From the NCBI GenBank assembly GCA_020137815.1, contig CM035353.1:5336733-5400732 (forward strand): a stretch of 64,000 bases of DNA, given 5' to 3'. Position numbers and translations under genes: made by a program. The stretch's first letter is position 1; every line of letters begins with the position of its first letter. The notes below the pieces were generated by a model. The model searched no databases, had not been told where the DNA came from, and saw only the letters and a list, made by a program, of their open reading frames with translations. The stretch is from Hormiphora californensis. Its lineage: Eukaryota; Ctenophora; Tentaculata; Cydippida; Pleurobrachiidae. Positions 44,225 to 55,800 of this stretch are shown one piece after another.

Positions 44225-45897
44225 TTAGAGGTTGTGGGTTTTCTTCTTTGCCCACTTCTTCACATGATACATGACCTACAGGGAAAGAAATAGAAGTCAC
44301 TTATAGTCAGTGTCGGGTGGTTACAATTGCAACTCATCTAAATTAAAACGTAAACAAAATCCACATAACTTTATTTTACAATAAGACTTTCTACTTTAAA
44401 TATATATCGTAGGTTAATTCGACCTACAAAATCAAACACACATTATTATCAATTACAGTTGGACCCCGAATTACCGGGCCCCGATTTACCAGGAGGATAA
44501 TATTCTCCCGAAATAGGAAATGAACAGTATTTGACCCCGATATACCGGGCACCCCGATTTACTGGGCAAAATCCTTTCCCCCGAGGATCCCGGTAAATCG
44601 GGGTTCGACTGTAATTTCGAAATATATCCGTTTCTTGGAAAAGATATGGCCAAATCTATTTCAACAGTTTCTAGTAAAAAGCCACCGAAAGAATTGAATC
44701 ACTCGCTTTCAGAAACCTTATTTACTATGGCCGTGGTCTATAATATAGCTGCCCGTCTATATACCTACCCGTACTACGATCAAATAGGCACAAATCTTGG
44801 TATGTTCTAACCCTCCTTTACATTGTAAAGGGGTGCGAAAAGAGAGGATCAATCAACTCAAATGGAGCTGCAGCTACTGTCGTGGAGGTCCACCGGGTGG
44901 GGGTGGTTCTTGCATTGTATCATATCCAGGTCCTTCCCCACCCTCTATTAACACCTGGAACGTTATTGAAACCGCTAAATGAAAGCTTTCGGAAATGCAT
45001 TTCAAATTATTTAAAATGGTATCAAGCAAATCTCAAGATAAAATCCATCATTCACATAGTATCCTAATTCACGATTTAATGACCACAATGGTTTTACAAT
45101 GAGTTAATTATTGAGTTAATTAATGAATTACCTGTTCTAAGTTCTCGTCATCGTATGGTGATGAACAGCAACATGAACAGCAACACTTTCTATCCTCACG
45201 ACACGTGTAGCAACACGTGGAACAGCATCTGAGGAGGGGGGGGGGTCAGCATCTGAGGAGCGGGGGGAGGGGTCAGCATCTGAGGAGGGCCGGGAGGGGG
45301 TCAGCATCTGTGGAGCGGGGGGGGGGGTCAGCATCTGAGGAGGGCCGGGAGGGGGTCAGCATCTGTGGAGCGGGGGGAGGGGGGGGGGGTCAGCATCTGA
45401 GGAGGGCCGGGAGGGGGTCAGCATCTGTGGAGCGGGGGGGGGGGGGGTCAGCATCTGAGGGGCGGGGGGATCAGCATCTGAGGGGGGTCAGTTCGAGATT
45501 GGAGCTGCAGGCAGTATGAATATTATCTTAACTGTAGTAAACAAACAATTACGATATATAGGTACTAATCAACAATTCAATACAGACACTAGCATGTGTG
45601 TTACACTTTTACAGACACGGCTGGGAGTTGCTCACATAACGTTGGTGCTTACACATTTACACACACGCTGAACTATACGAGATGAAGCTAAACTGTAAAA
45701 TGGCGATCCATAAACGAGTTGATTCTAAAAACATGCTCCAAATTTCTAACATTTCCCAAAACATTGAAATCAAAATATGCTGGATAAGGATTAAAAATTA
45801 GTTACCTTCCATGCCTGCCACAGCTGAAGTACCAAATAACACCAATTATCACAATAAAGATGATAGTGGTAAATGCTCCCACCCATTCATACGACAT
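44225..45897 (-). CDS. Small Cys-rich single-pass membrane protein C (79 aa, 3 exons)
   Basis: Exons 45897-45806, 45228-45132 and 44275-44225, all GT..AG with matching phases. Starts MSYEWVGAF, then a helix of about 20 residues ending in WYFSC. The cytoplasmic-side sequence has CCSTCCYTCREDRK and then two CCC blocks separated by Ser. The tail includes SSPYDDENLEQ and a basic end (VKKWAKKKTHNL). It shares with A and B the layout MS, helix, CCxxCCYxCRxD, CCCxCCC. Clustered juxtamembrane cysteines are typical palmitoylation substrates. Exon 3 is less certain than exons 1-2. Intron 1 contains nine tandem copies of the exon 2 acceptor region. Confidence 0.7.
44455..44613. mobile_element. Pogo/Tigger-like MITE, best copy
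   Basis: tacagttggaccccgaatta at the left and taaatcggggttcgactgta at the right are inverted and bounded by TA. Internal accgggc and cccggta words pair. About 158 bp, inside intron 2 of gene C. Confidence 0.85.
45229..45490 (-). repeat. G-rich minisatellite of duplicated 3' splice sites in gene C
   Basis: On the minus strand, nine units of about 25-35 bp each read cctcctcag or gctccacag followed by atgctgacc. The genuine exon 2 begins cctcctcag / atgctgttcc at 45228. Each decoy would add Cys and then stop (A TGC TGA). The plus strand is a run of G tracts that could form G-quadruplexes. Confidence 0.85.
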
Positions 45898-46227
45898 CTT
45901 GACTAAAATATATTTAATATGCGGTGAAATTAAAGGCTCCTCTGACTATCGAAAATGGAAGAGATGGTAAATAAATTGATCGAAAATACAAAACATAAAA
46001 GTAAAACATTTTAGTTAAGTTGGTTTATTCCTCCTTTAGAGGGTAATTAGGTGATATGGGTTGTAGTTATTTTATTTCAATACACAATGTAAGCTTAAAA
46101 ACACAGCTCAAAGCAATCTATGTTAATCTATGGATTAATCAATCCTGACTCAATCAGGCTCTCGACTTGTATTAAGCATTTCCACTCATTTCAATATTCG
46201 ATCAAGCTATATAGTTCATTCTCCACA

Positions 46228-46584
46228 CTAATACTGATAAAGTTCCTCCGTTGTACCTTCCTCTTCTGCATATATGCTTGTACAACAACAACTGCAGCAG
46301 CAATTGAGATCCTTTCGGCATCGGTAGCAGCAGATACAGCAGAACCGACCCGTTTTCTTATAGCATTTAGACCTGCATCATTTTGTGATCAATATTTGTT
46401 TGTTTCGCGGTATTGAATTTGATGGCAATTAATTTTTGCTTTTTACCGAAATAAAGTGGCTTAATAAATATGCAGAGAAGATAAAATTTGCTCATTTGCT
46501 GATTTCAGCTTACCATGGAATGATAGCTATCAAGGCCGCCGCTCCAAGGATAACAATGATGACAATCAAAATCAGATAGGACAT
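46228..46584 (-). CDS. Small Cys-rich single-pass membrane protein B (71 aa, 2 exons)
   Basis: Exons 46584-46514 and 46372-46228, phase 2 junction (TG/G). MSYLILIVIIV begins a helix of about 22 residues, followed by WSKCYKKTGR, CCICCYRCRKD, CCCSCCC and a short acidic tail (AEEEGTTEELYQY). The Cys pattern aligns with A and C residue for residue through CCYxCRxD and CCCxCCC. The N-terminal Met-Ser enters the membrane at once, so the helix is a signal anchor and the Cys-rich basic side is probably cytoplasmic. Confidence 0.8.
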
Positions 46585-47114
46585 ATTTCATTCGGAGTGC
46601 ATCAACCTCGCTCATTGGGACATCGTACTATTACATTAATTGTATGGGAAAGTTATTTGGACGAAATTGTATAATATGAAAAATATTTACTGAACCATGA
46701 AAATAATTGTTTCTACATTGTAACTACAATAACACATTTTTACAAAAATTATGTACATTCATTCACTAATCAAATTCAGAACCAAGAATAAACAAAAACA
46801 TACATTAAAGCTTTATAAAGCTTCGAGCTAAACCATTGAAATAAATCAAAGTACTGGAGCAATTGTTATAGAGAACAACAGTAAAAATATTGCCTATTGT
46901 TATGGGTATTCCTCCTTAAGATTCTATCTGAAGGATTTGTTAATTAACCTAGTTTTCTACATCTAAAGTCCCAGCTGTGATACTGCAATACAATTGCAGT
47001 AGAATGTATAAGTTAAGATTGCCCAAAAAATAATGTCTCAATTATTAGTCTGCCAGATAAATGTATGGAAAGTGATCAGGGTCGTGAAGATATAATGACC
47101 AACCATGGAAACTC

Positions 47115-47520
47115 TCAGTTTTCTCCAACAAAAGTTTCGGGATTGTTGGACATGGAATTGTAGCCGAGATCTCTGTTTTCCTCCAGGATCGCTTCAATGT
47201 CCTCATTTGGTCCCGCACAACAACATGCGCAACAACACCTGGAATATAATGATCAAGTCAATATATATTTTTCTATTCATTCAAGATATATTAGATAAAT
47301 CATTGTTGGAAATTTAAAATCAACAATCACGACACTCCTACAATACGAATCTCGGAGAATATAGCTCATTAGCTCACCTTGCATCTTCACGGCAATTGTA
47401 GCAGCATTTACAGCATATTCGATTAAATCTGCAACAGGTGAAGTACCAAATAATGATAACGACAGCTGTTATCACAACGATAGGGATTACCACAGCACAA
47501 ACAATAGCTGTAGAACTCAT
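47115..47520 (-). CDS. Small Cys-rich single-pass membrane protein A (88 aa, 2 exons)
   Basis: Exons 47520-47378 and 47238-47115, phase 2 junction (AG/G). MSSTAIVCAVV begins a helix of about 23 residues ending IIIWYFTCC. Then RFNRICCKCCYNCREDAR and CCCACCC, and a longer acidic tail (NEDIEAILEENRDLGYNSM). Fourteen cysteines in 88 residues. It shares the WYF-(S/T)-C helix end with C and the CREDxxCCC core with B and C. The intron falls between the two Cys blocks, unlike B and C where it falls before the first, so intron positions differ although phase is always 2. No known family is recognised; CYSTM-type Cys-rich membrane modules are a loose comparison. Confidence 0.85.
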
Positions 47521-47669
47521 CTTGGTGCTACTGCAGCTGTTATCCTAATAGCATTAATTTAACCTACAGAGAAGTGTGGGTGTTTTATTAACATTTTATC
47601 GGAATCAGTTCAACACAAATAAATCTAATTATGATGAAAGATAAAATTTTACAAATGCCGTTCAATATT

Positions 47670-48245
47670 TTATTGTTCAATGATCAAATTGTCCATATTT
47701 TGATAGGGAGAATCATCTGCCTGCAGAGGCTCCGCTTCAAGCAAAGCTTGTACCCTGAAAGATATAAGCCACGTTAGAACTCAAAATTATATTCAAATAA
47801 CTTATTATTTACTGATTGTAGACATTTATAATTCTTGATACCTGATATTTTAATCACTGTATCTTCACTAGTACCTCCTCCTGTTGAGTCGGCAGTTGGT
47901 GGTGATCACTAAAGTCCAGTAGCACTGCATCATCACAATGGTCCCTTATAACTGGCTCATCAGGATCCAGACCACTCATGTACCTGCATTATGATTAATA
48001 CAATCAACACAATATCTATCTTGAAGAGGAAAGCAATGATTAAGCAGTACTAATATTATCTAATAATATCTTGTTGATCATATATTTTGTGGGCTGCATA
48101 CATACCGGGAGTATTCATATTGTTCTGTCTGAATGATGGTATTGGTTGCGTAGGTGAAGAGAAATATTGCAGCTAGGATTATGTAGGCAGTGATAAAGAT
48201 GACAAAGATTACTATTATCAGCACTATTAACCACGTCAGCATCTC
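47670..48245 (-). CDS. Small single-pass membrane protein E with Tyr/acidic tail (3 exons)
   Basis: Exons 48245-48106, 47983-47875 (or to 47858) and 47754-47670. Coding starts at the ATG at 48242 (MLTWLIVLIIVIF), three bases into its exon. One long hydrophobic helix of about 30 residues ends TYATNTI, then comes a tail with EQYEYSRYMSG, LDPDEPV and the terminal YQNMDNLIIEQ. No Cys cluster, so it is related to A-C only by position and architecture. The exon 2/3 join is unclear: the gtacta donor (47875) gives a stop soon after, while a weak gtgatt donor (47858) keeps VQALLEAEPLQADD open. Tyr motifs (YSRYM, YQNM) resemble SH2/adaptor sites; inference. Confidence 0.65.
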
Positions 48246-48386
48246 CTGAAAGTAGTCCAGTAATTAGATCATAAAATACAAAGGTTGTACCTTGTTTTTT
48301 CAATGACGATTAGCTAAGGCTAATAATTATAATTAGTTAATATCAATACTAGTATTAAGGCAATTATGGTACGTGCAGTTACCTTA

Positions 48387-48479
48387 TTATTCCTGACAGC
48401 AGCAGATTGGTGTAAGGCTTACAAAATAAAGACCGATGACAACAAAAATCACAATAAGAGAGAGGAGGGCGATGGACAT
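48387..48479 (-). CDS. 30-aa membrane microprotein F, or upstream ORF of E
   Basis: MSIALLSLIVIFVVIGLYF, then a short end with CCCQE and stop. It has the Met-Ser start, single helix and CCC of the cluster in miniature. A donor (aataag / gtaact) follows the stop by four bases and faces the exon of E at 48245, so one transcript could carry both frames. A second possible donor (ttt / gtaagc) inside the ORF would instead fuse the helix to E. Evidence is the resemblance to A-D and the splice context. Confidence 0.45.
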   Translation of the reverse strand: MSIALLSLIVIFVVIGLYFVSLTPICCCQE

Positions 48480-50407
48480 TCTCCCAAAATCATATGTGGT
48501 ATAGCTAAGGAACAGTAATTATTATAATACTAAACGTATACTGGACAAGATTCCCTAACTACTATCCACACTAATTTCTCTATCAAACAACAAATTTATC
48601 TAATCCTGATCAGACATGTACTGGTTTATGGAATGAAACTAGACTATATGCAGCAAACAAGCAGAGAAATATGTAAACATGTAATGATCGGGTTGACATT
48701 GTCTCAATCTAGATTGCAAAACCATGAGTTGATCGCGTTGTGCAAAAAAAAGATCCCGGAAACGCAAACAAAATACTCGAGAGAGAGTGTATCGTGTAAG
48801 CCTTTACGTGATACCAGCCGTGATCAGCTGTTACACGCGTGCACTTCGAAATCGAGCGAGGCTAAGAAAACCCAAAAAATGGTTTTTATACGCTATACAC
48901 TAAAAACTCCGACCCGCCGGTATAAAGAAACTAGAACTTTTTATTACTAAAGTGTTACTAAAGTGTTTCCGAAGTGTGTGATCCGAAGTGTGGCTGATAG
49001 CCCCCTAACCAAGGTGTGACCATTTATATCATAAAGAGATTCAAAGATTCAAAGATTCAAAGATTCAAATTAAAAGTTTATTTAACAATTAATTTCGTCA
49101 CGTCACTGTCATGGTACATTTGGACCACTGTTGGTTATTTATTCGTACCTTATCATCGCTGGGATGATTAAATCAAAGGTATAGGGATGGTTGAGGGGTA
49201 ACTCCGACTTTTGTGCTCCAAGCACGGGTGTCGGGTATGACAGAAGTCCGCATGTAAGGTGATGTCTTAAGAGCCAGCTTAAAAAAGCATCGGATATAAC
49301 CAAATTCCATATGAAAATGTGTATGACGGACTGTATAACGGATCGTTTCAATAGCTTGCTGAAAAAAAGCCCTAACCAAGCTAGCGGGAGGGAACATAAG
49401 AGCTGAAACGGGCATACGATGGAAGTATGACTTGGTGTCATGAAAGTGAAGTTAATTGTAAACTTAAAATCTGGTCGTTTAATTATGAAGGTAGGGCGAC
49501 AGAGTGTGTAATTCCGAACCAAAGTTGCCAAGAGTTATATACCTCGAGGTTCCACGCCATCTCAGTCAATCAAGTCTGGTAAATCGAGGTTTGATAGATA
49601 TTTTATCTTGTTAGTTCATGTACTATATGTGGCCTGCACTGGTATAGTTGAAGTGTACGTGTGCTAAATTATTATAACAACTTATAGCTTCAGCTTGATA
49701 TGGCCGGAAGTTCAGTTGCCATTTAGACCCTTAAAAGTTTAAGTAATTCGGTATAAAAAGACTAAAAGTGATATAATTGGTGTTTGTTTTGCAGAGCAGT
49801 GCCTCGGCTATTTTGTAAAAATAAATCAATAAATGCCAAGGGAGGGTTCGAGCTATTATATACAATATATGATTTTACGGAACTTTTCCAATCGCCACTG
49901 CAGCGGCCATACCCTTTTATAATCAGAAGACGATTGGTATTGATTCTATATTATTATAAATGTATAATGGTAGATATATAATAATTTTATGCTGTATATG
50001 GCATACTATTAATAATATTAAAATATCGTTTCTAAAGAGCCATACTCTGAGAGTTTTCTTGATTTTGTATCTTTCGCACTCTTACCTCACCACGTTAGCA
50101 ATTCTCGTAAATTAGATCTCAATAAAACCTGTAACGAGCTGCTAGGATCGGTCGTTAGCTGAAACCGAAGCTATAGGAGCAATACTGATCAGTTAATTTT
50201 TCAGTTTTCTAGAAAGTCAAGTTACAGCAGGGTACTACTGTAGTATAGTACGGTCCTCTAGTAACTATAATGTACTTGCGGATCATATCATGATACATTG
50301 AATATTGTACAGCCTACTCAATTCGTATCATGAATCGTAAAAAAGATTTTGTTTCGTTTCTCCCGAAAAGGAGCCTGTTCTAACCTAGCCATATCAGACC
50401 GTAATTG
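48480..50407. other. Intergenic, no supported gene
   Basis: Short open stretches at 48633-48950 (plus) and 49139-49531 (minus) lack splice or motif support. A small tandem of agattcaa units lies at 49038-49068. The promoter of the small-membrane-protein cluster would be near 48500-48600; no TATA box is obvious. Confidence 0.4.
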
Positions 50408-50420
50408 AAGATAAGCATGA

Positions 50421-50515
50421 CCCCTTAGAACTCATGGCTACATATGTATTATCGAAAGTATTGTGTACTTTCGATTAATCAATGTAGCCATGAGTTTTAA
50501 GGTATGAGTTCTTTA
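50421..50515. mobile_element. Short hairpin element
   Basis: aactcatggctacat and tatcgaaagta at 50430-50461 pair with tactttcgatta and atgtagccatgagtt at 50467-50497. It is an almost closed stem of about 32 bp with a tiny loop; the outer cccttag / ctttaaggg words also pair. Confidence 0.65.
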
Positions 50516-50639
50516 AGGGTTTTTAAATTATAACCATTATTAAATTTAGCCTTTATTTCCACCTAACAGACAACCGGACAGACTTACAACCACCTTCGAT
50601 CTTCTCTCCCCCAACCAGTCGTAACGTTCCTATGGCTAC

Positions 50640-50986
50640 AGAACAGCGCTCCAACGAGAGAGAGCGGTCAGGGACACATCAAAGAGGAGAGAGTCGAGCG
50701 TCAGCAGACGCAGACGAGATGAGGAGACAGAGAGCAGTGAGAGGAGTCGAGAGAGAGAGAGCGAGAGCAGGAGAGACAAGTAGAGAGATGGAGGACACAT
50801 CAGAGAGCCGAGAGAGAGAGAGAGACGAAGAGTAGCATGAGAGGAGAGAGGAGAAGATGCTACAGGGCCGTAGAGCTCCTCAGCATCGTCAGAGCCGAGA
50901 CGGCAGACGAGAGAGCTCAGAGCAGAGAGAGAGATCTAGAGCTCGAGACTCATATCGATGTCTCGAGTCTCTCTCAGCTTCATGAC

Positions 50987-51065
<79 letters not shown>

Positions 51066-51090
51066 CCTCTCTCTCTCTCTCTCAACACGT
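50640..51090. repeat. GA-rich block followed by (CT)n
   Basis: 50640-50945 is gagaga-rich with an open Arg/Glu frame (50632-50835) that I attribute to composition. 50988-51083 is nearly pure (CT)n. The two purine/pyrimidine blocks are opposed and could form a long imperfect hairpin. Confidence 0.75.
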
Positions 51091-51806
51091 GGTTAATGCC
51101 CAATAAAAGGATGCACAATTGAGTTGCAACTCCATGCAGACACAAAGGCCGGGGACCATAGCACGCGAAAAGATCTCCACGGAAACAAGGCATTGAGCGG
51201 ATATTAAAGGTCAGCTGGGAGAGCCGGAGAGAGAATAGAAAAAAGGAAAGTGGCATTAATACGTCACTCATTTGACGGTTGTTCTTTGTATCTTTACACA
51301 CACGTACACACACACTCGAGTAGGCCTTTATTTTTTCAAGTGCTAATTTAACGTGTGTGTGTGCCTTTTTTACTGTTCATTAACTGGCCCAAGGTTACTT
51401 ATAATTATAGCACTACAGTAGCCTTCGAATTGTAATCAATATTTGCTATATAGAGTTGCTGAGCAAAATTGTAACGCTCCACGACATCGGGAACCATGTA
51501 TGCCAACAGGCAGCGTTTGTTTAGGCACCGAGATTTTCTCAGCGACATTTTATGCTTTAATTCTTGTTCAACTCAGATTTACGAGCTTCTTTTACCTACC
51601 TAGTATACCTGGCGCAGTTCGAACACAATTGATCCCCCTAAATATCTAGGCCGGATTGCTGCTGCTTTTCCAGGAAAGAAAATTGTTAGTACTATGGTAT
51701 AAAGCTCTCGGCACGGGATATGGAGTTTCATGAGCATCTCGCGCATCTTTTTAGGTAAACCGTTTAGAGTACTTTAATTATATGCTTATATTACATGTCG
51801 ATACAA
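51091..51806. other. Intergenic, nothing supported
   Basis: Unique-looking sequence with one short plus-strand ORF (51443-51649) without support. Confidence 0.4.
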
Positions 51807-52055
51807 CCCTAGTAAACACACGATGTCGGTAAGTTGCATTTACCGCTCAGTAACTGTCGGTATACCGAGACTTACTGAGCGGTAAATGCAACTTACCGTC
51901 GCGCGGCGCTATTTACCGACGGTTTACTGAGCGGTGAAATTGAATGAAACTTTTTGTCACACGCAAATCTAAAATTTAATGTTTTGGTCCAAAAGTTGAT
52001 ACCGACACTTACTGAGCGGTAAATGCAACTTACCGACATTGCGTGTTTACTAGGG
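51807..52055. mobile_element. MITE with about 45-bp termini (CCCTAGTAAACAC)
   Basis: ccctagtaaacac...gtcggtaagttgcatttacc at 51807-51846 is inverted at 52015-52055. The core repeats ttactgagcggtaaatgc in both orientations at 51870-51925. About 249 bp, no ORF, no clear target duplication. Confidence 0.85.
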
Positions 52056-52898
52056 AAGTAAAGTGATTCCAGAATCCAGATTTTCATAAATGACATCTAT
52101 TAAATGTTTTTTGATTTCTTATTTTTGGGGTTAAGTACCCCATTTATTGATCTGTTACACATGTCATTGTTCTGCACAGGAGCGTTTACGAGGAAGAGAG
52201 GAACAAGATCACTTCAGTGGATTTCATTGAACTTTTTGATACCACTACCAATAGGTAAAACATTGAATGAGTTTAGTATTAGGTTAGGTTTGTCTAATTA
52301 TACTTGAGCTTTAGGTCAATGATGCAAAAATTAGGGGGTTTGATATAAAATGTCATACATGTATCCATGTGTATCCATGTCTACAATAGTTTGACTATAA
52401 CAGTATGAACTGTGTCTGATATTTAGGAGATCACGTTCAGTCCACACGTGTTAATCGATCCGTACACTCTTGTCACACCATCACATCTTCCAATTATTAT
52501 CATCTGCATGTGTGTTGTACCTGAAATCTTTCCTTCTCTTCAGCTATATCTCTCTATTATAGTTCTCCCTACCTCCCTATCTCTCAATAGTTCTCCCTAC
52601 CTCCCAGGCCCAGCTCGTTCCCTTCTCCGTCAATTCAGTAGTTAGTCTGGGTAATCATGGTGTACACTAGCTCGAAGAAGCATCCACTAGACATGGTGAC
52701 TAAATACCCATTACATTACACATATCGACTAGTTGCATGCGATGATCTTATTACAGGATAACATATTCCAAATGTGTTCGTTTTTATGTGCCGTGATTTG
52801 TCTTAGGGTTTTTGAACTCATTAACGTTTTGATCCCATTAACTGCTTTGTATAACGATCTTTGTTTGTTTACCCAACTCCTTATTAACATGTTTACAG
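52056..52898. other. Upstream region of the plus-strand nested-host gene
   Basis: The 5' exon(s) of the gene whose first identified exon is 52899-52956 should lie here but could not be fixed. A possible exon lies at 52606-52651 (tcccag before, gtaatc after), but its phase does not match. A Kozak-like ATG at 52657 opens a 34-codon frame without a donor. Confidence 0.35.
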
Positions 52899-55800
52899 GA
52901 TACCTGGTGTTGTTGATGTTATGGGTGACCCTATTAACAGCTATATATTTGATAATGTGAGTGCAGTGTGCTATAATATTGGGGGAAACAGTCGTGACTG
53001 AACCTCAGGTTCATGTCACGGCTATTTACCACACAACATTTTAATCAAATATTTCCTTGAAAACTGCCCGCGATGTGAAACATTTCTCCTAATAGTGAAG
53101 TTACTAACTCTATGTAACTGCTTCAGACAACTTCGATAACCTATGGAAAGAATGGGACTCTATCAGGTAGAACTATAGAATGAATTTAATATATGTTTAT
53201 ACCAAATTTGTTCAAATTACAACACCTACTAAACGACCTGAATCACGTCCAACTCCATAATCGTCTTGCTCTATAGTGCTATTCTTATTGTCCTAGAACA
53301 TGATGACTTAGTCGGGTGACCGTGAAATTCCCTGTTTAATTTTTCTAATTCACAATTCAAGCGATGCGAATAATTAATTTTAGTGTACAGATGCGTTTAA
53401 ACAATCATTTTGTAGGTTCTGCAGATTCGGGTATGGATGTTGGTCAGGATCACCTGGGTGCCATGGTAACAATAACTCCACCTGATCATCTGGCTACCAT
53501 GGTAACAATGATTCCACCTCCCATTCCGGAACGTTCTCCTACTGCAGCTGATAATGAGGTGGTCCTTGATATAGAGGAAACGCTAGATGAAGGTGCGTGT
53601 GTTGTTCATGTGCAGTCATTTCCCAAAAAGAATCATTTTTCAGTAATTTAGATTTTCAGTTTATGAATTGTTTTATTCTAGAATTTTTCCTATAAGTGTA
53701 GAAATTGTTAAATTTCAATGGCTCTTTTGTTACAAAATGAAATAAAAATATATGTCTTTACATTCAGGTGATTTAGTGGTAATGCGGCCCCCGGACAGCC
53801 CACAGTTTTCTATGACTGCACTCATGGACATTTTTCGGACGACCAATAAAGAGTTTCTCGACTCACGGGTAAGCGACTGAAATGCATTCTGTGTAGCGTT
53901 TTCACTAGCATAAAGAGGAGACCAGGCTAGTTTAGGTTTATTTAAACATTCATAGACATATGCTTTGAATTTTCAAAATGCAATTTACCACAAAGTACAT
54001 TATGGCGACAATTAATTAACAATTAATTAACAATTAATTAACAATTAATTGATTGGGTAATCCAGCGTTCTTCACAACTTTATGGAGTGTCTATAAAACA
54101 GGGATTTACGAGGGAATATTATGTTCCTCGGCACTGGCACCCGAATGGCCTCTTTCTAACTCCCACATAACTATCATCAAAGGTACCCCACCGACTAACG
54201 GCCAGTGCATCCTGTCCTGTCTCTCTAAACGGTCCCAGATATGATGCGTTGTCATTGCCTGCTTTGACCTTCCAAGGTATGTCCCAGTCTGCATCGACCT
54301 CAACTCCATCATCCACCCACTCCCACTCTCCCTCATCATTTAGGTCCGTGCCTCCCAACCAGATCCAATTAGCTGGTGCCCAAGTGGACAGACTGGTGTC
54401 TCGAGGACCCAGGAAGACATCAGCCACCATAAGGAATTCAGACAGCTCGCTTTTGTTTCGTATCTTGGCGAGAGTAAGCCCTGCTGTCTCACAATGCTCC
54501 TTGGCTCCCTCCCACGTCCTGAGAATGTACGGTGTTTTGATGGTGATACTATAATATAGTAACTATATAGTAAATATATAGTAACTATATAGCATAGTGG
54601 TGTTTTATTGGTGATACTATAGTGATTGATGATAAGGGTGGAGAGAACTGCAGTATCCCCACATTTGTATACCTGTGAACACCTGAAACTACGTATTTCC
54701 CCTGATAATCACAGGCGTAAGGGTGTGTCTTGAAGGTATAGGAGTCATCCCAAACACCGTCATGGTTCGCTCTCATTTGATGCTGCCAACAATATGGTTT
54801 CTCGTCGCACCCACTCTTCCCATACTTCAGTGCTCTAGCGTCCGGCATCTCTGTGGGAAGGAGGAGGGGGTATCTTGGAGGAACTTGGCATCTATAATAG
54901 ACGATCCTTATTGGAGCTCTCTGCTTGGAGTATGTCATACAAGTATATAATTCTGGGGAATCTAGTACATAATTCAATATTATATACATAGCTTACTTCT
55001 CATCCACTTTTTATAGTCCCCTGGATTTTCCCCGTTACTCCACTGCCAATCATCACTAACGTACCCATTCTGCTCCTCCAGGTTATTTACCTTCCTGGGG
55101 GGGGATGATGACAATTGACAAGGATAAGAGGAAGTAACTACCTTAACTTGTAGTTTACCTTACACATAATAATTGTAGTTTACCTTAAATATCAAACAAA
55201 ATGAGTACACGTACCTTAGTCCGGCCCATGTCCATCTCTCACTGCTCCACTTTTTGGGGTAATCCGCTTTCGGGTAGGCCATTTCCAACAGGACTTTGAG
55301 AGCGGCTGTCTTGTTCTCGTTAGCAATGGTAACCAGGTTGCCTTGCGAGTAGCCCCAACCCAACGTAAAGTTCTTACATGCCGAATCAGCCTCGTTATAA
55401 TCAACCTATAATGACATTTGGAGGAGGATATGTTAACGGAATCAGCAGGATATGAAACCAAGAGACTTACAATTTTCGAAAAGAGGGCAATCTCACAAGT
55501 CATGTAAACACCATCAGGCAGGAAATCCTTGACGAGCCTCTTGAAACCAAGGAGCTCTGTCTTGAACTCCCTCAATGATAGGTTCACCTTCCCACCGTCC
55601 ACAACAGCTCCAGTCAGGACAAGGAGGAGGAGGAGGAGGTGCGGCATATTGGAATAGGCTACGATGGAATATGGAGGGCGGGGTCGCCACGTATCACTGA
55701 TAGCTGGAGAGACTATTACTAAACTCACTGATTTTGGTGTTGAACCCCGATCGAAGGATATAACGTGATTTCATCTATCAAGGCGGGCCGCCTCCTCCCA

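Noticed and set aside
52606-52956. Alternative reading of 52899-52956 as a membrane helix (YLVLLMLWVTLL)
   Set aside because: That frame does not stay open through the following exons, whereas the soluble frame joins three exons in phase.
54053-54989. Plus-strand ORFs opposite the lectin exons
   Set aside because: Antisense shadows; the minus strand has phased exons and C-type lectin motifs.
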